Shown piece by piece: positions 1 to 5,246 of a DNA stretch of 5,295 nt. This DNA comes from JAJRVH01 sp964505995. GTDB taxonomy: Bacteria; Pseudomonadota; Zetaproteobacteria; Mariprofundales; Mariprofundaceae. The notes under the pieces are model-generated. The model searched no databases. It was not told the origin of the DNA and saw only the letters and a program-made list of their open reading frames with translations. The stretch is from NCBI GenBank assembly GCA_964505995.1, contig CAZDLB010000109.1:1-5295 (forward strand), read 5' to 3'. The translations under genes were made by a program, and so were the position numbers. How positions within the stretch are numbered: the first letter of the stretch is position 1; each line of letters begins with the position of its first letter.

Positions 1-122
1 ACGCAGACCTTCATGCCCCAGCCGGCGGCGCGAAAGGCCACGCCGAAAGCGCTCGAGGACTTGCCCTTGCCCTCGCCGGTATGCACGAGCACGATGCCCC
101 GGCGTCTATCCCTTGGCTTCAT
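1..122 (-). CDS. cobO: Corrinoid adenosyltransferase CobO/BtuR, N-terminus only
   Basis: Only the first 40 codons and part of the next lie in the window; the gene runs off the left edge. The product would transfer the 5'-deoxyadenosyl group of ATP to reduced cob(I)alamin or cob(I)yrinic acid a,c-diamide, making the coenzyme form in the cytoplasm. The start MKPRDRRRGIVLVHTGEGKG leads into the P-loop GEGKGKS (16-22), then SSAFGVAFRAAGWGMKV. This matches the CobA/CobO/BtuR family opening (GIIIVFTGNGKGKTTAAFG.A.RA.GHG.KV), in which the P-loop runs in reverse for ATP binding. Serines at 23-24 replace the usual T/A residues. The ATG lies 17 nt before the end of btuD and is preceded by a strong AAGGAGGT. 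Following the transporter, it would activate imported cobalamin and could also serve de novo synthesis if further cob genes lie downstream, which cannot be seen. Confidence 0.9.
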   Translation of the reverse strand, partial: MKPRDRRRGIVLVHTGEGKGKSSSAFGVAFRAAGWGMKVC

Positions 123-855
123 CGCCACCTCCTTCCGCCGCTCGATAGTCGGGCAACCATACATCATCCTGCGCGACAAGCTCGGTGCCGAAGATGCGCC
201 CCAGCCGCTCGCGCTGCAACAGATCCGCCGGGCCGCACTCGATGCCACCGCGCCCGTCCAGCAGCACGACCCGGTCGGCAAGCATCCTCGCCTGCTGGAT
301 GTCGTGCAGCACGACGAGCATGCCGCGTCCGGCCCGCGCCGCCCGCCGCAGCATCGCCAATGCCTGCACCTGATGCTTCAGATCCAGATGCGCGCTCGGC
401 TCATCCACCAGCCACAGCGGCACGTCGCGCAGTGCCAGGGCGGCCAGCTCCGTGCGCTGCAGCTCGCCGCTGGACAGCCGGCCCAGAGGCCGATCCAGCA
501 ACTTCTCGACCTCCATCGTCGCGACGGCCTGCGAAACATCCGCCCCTTGGGCGGCCAGTTCCAGGCGCTGGCGCACGGTCAGACCGAAATCGGTGGCCGG
601 CAATGCCCCGGCCCAGGCCAGCCTGCCGGCCAGCTCCCGTCGCGAATACGTTTCGATCCCACGTCCGCAGATCGAAACCTCGCCATCGCATGCCAGCATG
701 CCGGCCGCGGCCAGCAGCAGGCTGGACTTGCCGGCGCCGTTCGGGCCAAGCACGACGCAGATCTCGCCCGCCTCCAGGTCCAGCGTCAGATCGCTGAAAA
801 GCATCCTGCCTGCACGTTCAAGGGACAGGTCTCGAATCTCCAGGACCCGGCTCAT
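106..855 (-). CDS. btuD: Cobalamin ABC transporter ATPase BtuD
   Basis: This 249-residue cytoplasmic ATPase (E. coli BtuD is also 249) would power BtuC. Walker A is GPNGAGKS (37-44); the signature is LSSGELQR (127-134) in place of the commoner LSGGE; Walker B is LWLVDE (147-152) with catalytic Glu152; the D-loop is SAHLD (154-158) and the H-loop His184 (VVLHD). Aligning LAWAGALPATDFGLTV (79-94) with AYLSQQQTPPF of E. coli BtuD puts Ala84 at the Q-loop glutamine, which is unusual. The frame is open far upstream within btuC, but that extension is alanine/arginine/glycine-rich shadow sequence. The chosen ATG overlaps the btuC stop as ATGA, has AAAGG 8 nt upstream, and starts with the normal MSRVLEIRDLSL beta strand. 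The C-terminus (EGGGDEAKG) encodes the ribosome-binding site and start of the next gene. FecE/FhuC-type ATPases are close relatives; operon context gives the substrate. Confidence 0.93.
   Translation of the reverse strand: MSRVLEIRDLSLERAGRMLFSDLTLDLEAGEICVVLGPNGAGKSSLLLAAAGMLACDGEVSICGRGIETYSRRELAGRLAWAGALPATDFGLTVRQRLELAAQGADVSQAVATMEVEKLLDRPLGRLSSGELQRTELAALALRDVPLWLVDEPSAHLDLKHQVQALAMLRRAARAGRGMLVVLHDIQQARMLADRVVLLDGRGGIECGPADLLQRERLGRIFGTELVAQDDVWLPDYRAAEGGGDEAKG
127..134 (-). promoter_or_regulatory. Shine-Dalgarno of cobO, inside btuD
   Basis: AAGGAGGT, a full-strength anti-16S match, ends 4 nt before the cobO ATG at 122-120 and lies within the last codons of btuD. It supports both the start and independent loading of ribosomes on cobO despite the overlap. 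Confidence 0.8.
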
Positions 856-1793
856 CCGGCGCGCCTTTGCAGCAGGTAGAGAAACAGCGGCACGCCGATG
901 ATCGCGGTCAGCACCCCCACCGGCAGCTCGGCCGGCGCAATGACCGTGCGAGCGGCGGTGTCGGCCAGTATCAACAGCAGGCCGCCGCCGATCCCCGCGG
1001 CCGGCAGAACTGCCCGGTGAAGCGAACCGAAGACAAGCCGCATCAGATGCGGCACCACCAGACCGACAAAGCCGATCGTGCCGGCCGCCGTCACCGCGAC
1101 CGCCGTCACCGCGCTGGCCAGCCACAGCAGCCGCCTTCGGAGAACCGCGACATCCACACCCAGCGCCTCGGCATGGCGCTCGCCGAGCAGCAGGCAGTCC
1201 AGCGATCGCGACAGCAGAACCCCGCTCATCAGCGCCAGCGCCCACAGTCCCAGAAGCAGCGGCACCGGCACATCCGAATGACTCAGATCGCCCATCATCC
1301 AGGAAAAGGCGCGATACAGCCCCTGTTCCGGCAGCAGCGCCAGAAGCAGCGCCAGCAGCGCCGACCAGAAGGCCGCGAGCACGACGCCGGCCAGCAGCAT
1401 GCGCGCTGGCCCGAGGGCGGCAAAGCGCATCACCAGTCCGATGCCGAGCCATGCCCCGGCAAAGGCGCCTGCGCTCATCGCGACGGCCGAGTCCGGCCAG
1501 AGCATCAGGCTCGCCACGGCCCCTGCCGAGGCCGAGCCCGCCACGCCCAGCACATAGGGCTCGGCCAGCGGATTGCCGAGCAGCACCTGAAACCACGCCC
1601 CGGCCAGCGCCAGAAGCCCCCCGACGGCAAACGCCGTCAGCAATCGCGGCAGTCGCAATTCCCATAATATCGTGCGGCTCATGTCATCGTGTGCGGCCAG
1701 AGGATTGATCCATTGCTCGCCGGCCCCCAGCGTAAGCAGAAACAGTGCCGGCAACAGCAGTGCCGCGCCGCCCCAGATAAGCCAGCGACGCAT
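852..1793 (-). CDS. btuC: Cobalamin ABC transporter permease BtuC
   Basis: This 313-residue inner-membrane protein of the FecCD family forms, as a dimer, the translocation channel of BtuC2D2. It is dominated by hydrophobic segments, consistent with the ten-helix fold. AGEQWINP (24-31) is nearly identical to AGEQWISP of E. coli BtuC. LRLPR (46-50) reproduces the E. coli motif with Arg56 and Arg59 that contact BtuF, here Arg47 and Arg50. LLGNPLAEPYVLGV (71-84) is the family signature. GTIGFVGLVVPHLMR (238-252) is in the region that contacts the ATPase, and ELPVGVLTAIIGVPLFLYLL closes the protein. E. coli BtuC has 326 residues. An in-frame ATG 40 codons upstream exists but would add a polar, glycine-rich tail inside btuF. 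The chosen ATG has GGAGG 7 nt upstream and overlaps the btuF stop as TAATG. Its own stop overlaps btuD as ATGA. Confidence 0.94.
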   Translation of the reverse strand: MRRWLIWGGAALLLPALFLLTLGAGEQWINPLAAHDDMSRTILWELRLPRLLTAFAVGGLLALAGAWFQVLLGNPLAEPYVLGVAGSASAGAVASLMLWPDSAVAMSAGAFAGAWLGIGLVMRFAALGPARMLLAGVVLAAFWSALLALLLALLPEQGLYRAFSWMMGDLSHSDVPVPLLLGLWALALMSGVLLSRSLDCLLLGERHAEALGVDVAVLRRRLLWLASAVTAVAVTAAGTIGFVGLVVPHLMRLVFGSLHRAVLPAAGIGGGLLLILADTAARTVIAPAELPVGVLTAIIGVPLFLYLLQRRAG

Positions 1794-2584
1794 TATCTCG
1801 CCTCCAGACCGCGCACCTGCCGACGCAATGACGCCACAGCCCGAACGATACGGGGGCCGGGGCGGCTCATCAGGTCCGCATCCACCGGCATGACGCTCGC
1901 CTGCGGCAGCCAATGGGCCCAGAAGACTCGCCGCCTTGCCACACTCTCATCGTTGCCGCTGACGATGATCAGATCGGGATGCGCCCGGATCACGCTTTCG
2001 CGGCTGACCCGCACGGACTCCCGGGGCACGCCGGCAAAGACATTCTTCACACCGCTCAACCGCAATACGTCCTGCAGAAAGCCTGTGCCACCGACAGCCA
2101 GCAGGGGCTGATCCCACAGCTCGTAATAGACCGACAGCTCCGGCGATTTCTCGGCCTTCATCGCCTCCAGCTGGTGCGCCAGCGATGCAGCCAGCTCATC
2201 GGCCTGGCGGCCATGGCCGGCCAGTTCACCCAGCCGGCGGATGTCAGCCAGCACCTCGGCCACCGACTGCGGGTCGGAAGCGGCCGTGCGCACCCCGGCT
2301 CGGCGCAGCACATCCAGGCCGGGCAGGGCCTCGTCGAGCGCCAGAGCCAGAGTCGGCTTCAGGCGCAGGGCCGCCTCGGTATAGACCTGGGAGAAGTTCG
2401 CCACGCGCGGCAGGTCCGCGGCAGCCTGTGGCTCGTTGCAGTATTCTCCGGCACCAACGACCTCGTCGCCGGCTCCGACGGCAAACAGGATTTCGCAGAT
2501 ATGCGGCGTCAGTGCCAGGATACGCTCGGCGGCAACGGCCTGCCCCGCCGCCAGCAGCAACAGCACAAGCAATAGCCCCCTCAT
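1793..2584 (-). CDS. btuF: Periplasmic cobalamin-binding protein BtuF
   Basis: This 263-residue periplasmic binding protein should capture cobalamin delivered by BtuB and dock it on BtuCD. A signal peptide is clear (MRGLLLVLLLLAAGQAVAA, cleavage about 19/20) with no lipobox cysteine, so the protein is soluble. The mature start ERILALTPHICEILFAVGAGDEVVG matches the class III binding-protein opening (RVITLSP..TE..FA.G). The alpha-helix-linked two-lobe fold is consistent with the 240-residue mature length. Glu70 (TEAALRLKP) and Glu196 (VSRESVI) line up with the two E. coli BtuF glutamates that form salt bridges with BtuC arginines; SRPGPRIVRA (240-249) is the usual late motif. The ATG overlaps the TonB-like stop as ATGA with no convincing Shine-Dalgarno, suggesting translational coupling. 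The stop shares one base with the btuC start. A haem or siderophore binding role is possible from fold alone; context favours cobalamin. Confidence 0.92.
   Translation of the reverse strand: MRGLLLVLLLLAAGQAVAAERILALTPHICEILFAVGAGDEVVGAGEYCNEPQAAADLPRVANFSQVYTEAALRLKPTLALALDEALPGLDVLRRAGVRTAASDPQSVAEVLADIRRLGELAGHGRQADELAASLAHQLEAMKAEKSPELSVYYELWDQPLLAVGGTGFLQDVLRLSGVKNVFAGVPRESVRVSRESVIRAHPDLIIVSGNDESVARRRVFWAHWLPQASVMPVDADLMSRPGPRIVRAVASLRRQVRGLEAR
1801..1805 (-). promoter_or_regulatory. Shine-Dalgarno that fixes the btuC start
   Basis: GGAGG lies 7 nt before the ATG at 1793-1791 and inside the end of btuF. It decides between this start and an in-frame ATG 40 codons upstream. Confidence 0.75.
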
Positions 2585-3159
2585 GAGCGGCGGAACACCA
2601 GTCGGAAGCGGTAGGAACCGCGCTGCAGCGGAAACGGTTCGGCGCGATGGACGGTCTGCAGGGCCGCCCGGTCAAGAATGGCATGGCCGGAGCCGCGCAC
2701 CAGCTCGATATCGGCGGCCCGGCCGCCGTTGGCCAGTGCAAAACGAACCTCGACGGAGCCTTCGATGCCGCGCCTTCGGGCACTGGCCGGATAATACTTG
2801 AAGGCCTCGAGATGATCCCGGATCAGCACCCGATCCCCGGGTTCTGTTGCCCCGGAAACGGCCTGACGGGCTTGCGCCAGGGCCGCAGCTGTTGCCACTG
2901 TCCGGGGGACAGGCTGTTGCGGCGGCTGGGCCATCGATTTCCCGGCTGGATGCACAGCCTGCTTCGCTCTGGCGACGACAGGAGCGGATTGATGCCCGGG
3001 TCTGGCCATTTCATGGCTGCCGGCATCGGCAAGAAGCTCCAGCACCACCTTCGCCGCATCGGCGCTCGCCGGCTCCCGCCCCGGCGGCACGGCCTGCCAG
3101 GAGAACAGGATCAGGCCGTGGATGGCGACGCTTGCCGCCAGCCACGGCCCCAGCCTGAT
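2581..3159 (-). CDS. TonB-family energy transducer, start codon uncertain
   Basis: The C-terminal part is a TonB C-terminal domain: from about residue 115 it carries the YP..A..RGIEGSVEVRF pattern, then the GSG..ILDRAAL block (equivalent to SSG..LD.AA) and a short hydrophobic last strand. It should couple the ExbBD proton-driven motor to the TonB box of BtuB next door. The first canonical start is GTG at 3090-3088, which gives 169 residues but no membrane anchor. Upstream in the same frame lies a textbook anchor (LAASVAIHGLILFSW), open back to a stop at 3192-3190, yet with no ATG, GTG or TTG. The coordinates given use ATC at 3159-3157, four bases after the btuB stop, giving 192 residues. ATC at 3174 or CTG at 3153 are alternatives. 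The linker (about residues 24-114) is short and only moderately proline-rich compared with the 239-residue E. coli TonB. The stop overlaps the btuF start as ATGA. TonB family is confident; the 5' end is not. Confidence 0.82.
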   Translation of the reverse strand: MRLGPWLAASVAIHGLILFSWQAVPPGREPASADAAKVVLELLADAGSHEMARPGHQSAPVVARAKQAVHPAGKSMAQPPQQPVPRTVATAAALAQARQAVSGATEPGDRVLIRDHLEAFKYYPASARRRGIEGSVEVRFALANGGRAADIELVRGSGHAILDRAALQTVHRAEPFPLQRGSYRFRLVFRRS

Positions 3160-3163
3160 GAGC

Positions 3164-5089
3164 CTAGAAGCGATACTGCACCCCGCCGTTCAGGCTGATG
3201 CCTGCCGCCGGGTAGAAGTGCGCGCCGGTAAATGACGAATACACGCCATAGGAGCTGTACTTGCGATTGAGCAGGTTATCAACGCGAGCGAACATCTCGA
3301 CATCATGCCACTGCCAGCTCGCTTCGGCATCCACCAGCAGATAGCCGGGCAACTTGCTCTGGGCATTGGCCTGATCGCTGATCAGGAAGGAGGCGCCGGT
3401 ATATCTTGCTCCCAGCCCCAGATTCAGATGCCGCACGGGGCTTGCATCCACACGCAGGCCGAACATCTGCGACGGCACGGCCGGAATCCTGTTGCCGGCA
3501 TAGCTGCCGCCCCGGAAATCGGCCTTACTGAGCGTAATATCGGCCCGCACGCGCAGCATCTTGCTTGCCTGCCAGTCGGCCTGCAACATCCAGCTCTCGT
3601 GGCGGGTCGGGTCCGTGTAGTTGGCATTGGCAAACAGCATGGGATCGTAATAGATCTCGTGATCGAGATCGGCCCTGGTCCATGACAGATCGAGCTTCAC
3701 GCCTCCCAGACTAGCCTGCGCCCCAAGGCTCAGATGCCGCCCCGTCTGCGCCTGCAGACCGGTATCGACCAGGCCTGTGAAATAGCTGAAGCGCTCATCG
3801 AGCAGCGGAAAGCGCACCGACGTGGCGATATTGGCCCGCAGGCGCAGCCCCTCGATCACCTGATACTGGCCGCCCGCCTCCCAGACGCTCTTGTTCTGAC
3901 GGATATCCTGGGCCGTCGTCTGCATGAAATGATCGCTCAGCGATTCATGGCGCAGCCCGGCCTCGGCCGTCCATTTCCCCGGACCAACCGTCAACAGGCC
4001 GTAATAGCCGCGACGCTGCCGCACAAAGCTCGTGGTCGGCAACGGAAAGGCTCCGCCAAAGGCCGTGCTGCCCTGGCCTCGGTCCAGGTCAGCCCCTGCC
4101 ACCAGGCGCCCCCCGATCGAATTCGGTAGCGTAAAAGTCGCCTTCGGCCGGATTGAACGGTCAATCAGGGAAAAATCCGAGATCGAATTGAAGCCGACGA
4201 ATTCGCTATGCACCTTGCGGTGACGCTGACCGGCGGCCAGTTCCAGGTCCAGGGAGTCGGATGCCTGCCAAAGCAGGCCCGCATCCAGAAAACCGTCATC
4301 GGTCTTGGCAAAATCCTGCGGGCTGGTGCTCTGTCTGCGATCCGCCGCCATCTGTGCTGCCGTCAGCGACCCCGGCAGTCCCACCCGGTCACGGTGCCAG
4401 TTTCCCTTGACGTAGGCCATCACGCTGTCGCTCAGATCCGCTTCCGCACGGGCACCGCCGTCGAAGCGATCCATGAAGCTGTTCTGGCGATAGCCGTCGG
4501 TAGTCGCTCCTGTGGCATTGAGTTCCACGCGCGTGCGCTCGCCTGCCGAACCGATGCGCAGCGATGCCTGCCGGGCCCCGAAGCTGCCGCCCTCAAGCCG
4601 CGCCACGCCGCCCGATTCAGGAATGCGCGTAACGATATTGATCACGCCGCCGACGGCCCCCTGTCCGAACAGCACCGAACCACCGCCATGCACAATCTCA
4701 ATGCGCTCAATCTGATCCACCGGAATCTGGGTCCAGTCCGTGCCCGAAAGATCCGGGGCATTGACCCTGCGCCCGTCGATCAGCACCACACTGTTGGCGG
4801 CCGCCGTTTCGCCGAAGCCGCCCAGATCGACCTGGGCCTTGGCGCCGACACCGGTCGTATCGCTGATGCGTATATTCGGCGCCTGCCTGAGCAGGTCGAT
4901 GACATTGTCCGCCTGACTGCGTTCAATAGTTTCGCGATCGATCACGGTCACGGTCCTGACCGTTTCTGCCGCAGTCGTTTCGGCGCGACCCGCCGTGACC
5001 ACAATGTCACCCACATCCGTCTGAGCCTGCGCCGCCACGGATAAGCCCAAGCTCAGGGCCAGCAGGCCCAGTCTGATTTGTTTTTTCAT
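3164..5089 (-). CDS. btuB: TonB-dependent cobalamin receptor BtuB
   Basis: This 641-residue outer-membrane receptor should bind cobalamin at the cell surface and pass it to the periplasm using energy from TonB. The N-terminus is a classic Sec signal peptide (MKKQ, hydrophobic run 7-19, cleavage probably after AQA at 20-22). A TonB box, DIVVTAG, follows at 28-34 and closely resembles the TLVVTA box of E. coli BtuB. The plug domain runs from about 42 to 155, with VLIDGRRVN (102-110) and IERIEIVHGGGSVLFG followed by GGVINIVTR (to 155). The rest is the 22-strand-type beta-barrel, with the late motif DNLLNRKY and a C-terminal phenylalanine (QYRF) as expected for BAM-dependent assembly. E. coli BtuB is 614 residues, so this looks full length. 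AAGGAG 9 nt upstream supports the ATG. The cobalamin riboswitch and btuFCD neighbours give the substrate; sequence alone would leave other TonB receptors possible. Confidence 0.93.
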   Translation of the reverse strand: MKKQIRLGLLALSLGLSVAAQAQTDVGDIVVTAGRAETTAAETVRTVTVIDRETIERSQADNVIDLLRQAPNIRISDTTGVGAKAQVDLGGFGETAAANSVVLIDGRRVNAPDLSGTDWTQIPVDQIERIEIVHGGGSVLFGQGAVGGVINIVTRIPESGGVARLEGGSFGARQASLRIGSAGERTRVELNATGATTDGYRQNSFMDRFDGGARAEADLSDSVMAYVKGNWHRDRVGLPGSLTAAQMAADRRQSTSPQDFAKTDDGFLDAGLLWQASDSLDLELAAGQRHRKVHSEFVGFNSISDFSLIDRSIRPKATFTLPNSIGGRLVAGADLDRGQGSTAFGGAFPLPTTSFVRQRRGYYGLLTVGPGKWTAEAGLRHESLSDHFMQTTAQDIRQNKSVWEAGGQYQVIEGLRLRANIATSVRFPLLDERFSYFTGLVDTGLQAQTGRHLSLGAQASLGGVKLDLSWTRADLDHEIYYDPMLFANANYTDPTRHESWMLQADWQASKMLRVRADITLSKADFRGGSYAGNRIPAVPSQMFGLRVDASPVRHLNLGLGARYTGASFLISDQANAQSKLPGYLLVDAEASWQWHDVEMFARVDNLLNRKYSSYGVYSSFTGAHFYPAAGISLNGGVQYRF

Positions 5090-5098
5090 GATTTGTTT

Positions 5099-5104
5099 CT
5101 CCTT
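5099..5104 (-). promoter_or_regulatory. Shine-Dalgarno of btuB
   Basis: AAGGAG lies 9 nt upstream of the btuB ATG (5089-5087) and fixes that start. It is also the element that can be masked by the upstream CCTTC-containing strand (5172-5159), which makes it the probable regulatory target of the riboswitch. Confidence 0.8.
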
Positions 5105-5119
5105 CGCACCCGCCGTGCG
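5105..5119 (-). promoter_or_regulatory. Local hairpin just upstream of the btuB SD
   Basis: CGCAC-GGCGG-GTGCG on the minus strand forms a perfect 5-bp stem with a 5-nt loop. It ends directly before AAGGAG, so when folded it would leave the Shine-Dalgarno single-stranded. It is incompatible with the longer pairing between 5172-5159 and 5115-5099, so it is a candidate for the ON conformation. Confidence 0.5.
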
Positions 5120-5246
5120 TTCATATTGATTGGCGTATGTGAATGGAGCTGTTGTGATCGGCGGGGAAGGAACCGTTCCGGCACAGGGACAGGCGCTTCC
5201 GCAACCGGCCGCATCTCACCCCGAGACACATATCCGTTGTGCATCG

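Larger units (their letters stand above)
5090..5246 (-). promoter_or_regulatory. btuB leader: riboswitch expression platform
   Basis: This untranslated stretch links the aptamer to btuB. Three structures can be read from it. First, a hairpin (5220-5248) with 10 base pairs including one G.U, one mismatch and the 7-nt loop ACGGATA sits where class I cobalamin riboswitches place P13, whose loop kisses L5. Second, GGCCGGTT (5210-5203) can pair with the last aptamer strand GACCGGCC (5254-5247). Third, the stretch 5172-5159 can pair with 5115-5099, which contains the btuB Shine-Dalgarno, while 5119-5105 can instead fold into a small local hairpin. No G+C-rich stem followed by a run of U is present, so control of translation initiation is more likely than intrinsic termination. 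The structures are read by eye and their energies were not computed. Confidence 0.65.

Noticed and set aside
13..879. Long plus-strand open frame opposite btuD and cobO (288 codons)
   Set aside because: It is antisense to clearly conserved genes, is low-complexity and has no domain. Long antisense frames are expected in G+C-rich DNA. The same applies to the plus-strand frames at 867-1667, 1913-2575, 2647-3198 and 4208-5044.
856..1665. Upstream in-frame extension of btuD through btuC (to 519 residues in total)
   Set aside because: The extra residues are alanine/arginine/glycine-rich out-of-frame translation of btuC, whose own frame encodes a well-conserved permease. The ATGA-coupled start gives the family's normal length.
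852..2584. Haem or iron-siderophore transporter instead of cobalamin
   Set aside because: The FecCD-type family also carries these substrates, but the AGEQWINP/LRLPR match to BtuC, the BtuF-like glutamates, the cobalamin riboswitch and the adjoining adenosyltransferase all point to cobalamin.
3157..3172. Programmed frameshift joining BtuB to the TonB-like protein
   Set aside because: The TonB-like frame overlaps the end of btuB and is +1 to it, but the codons before the stop (CGC TTC TAG) are not slippery. BtuB also ends in a normal C-terminal phenylalanine needed for outer-membrane assembly.
5160..5180. Rho-independent terminator at the GGAACGGTTCC hairpin in the leader
   Set aside because: The stem is only about 4 bp and is followed by TTCCCCGCC on the transcript strand, not a run of U, so intrinsic termination is unlikely.
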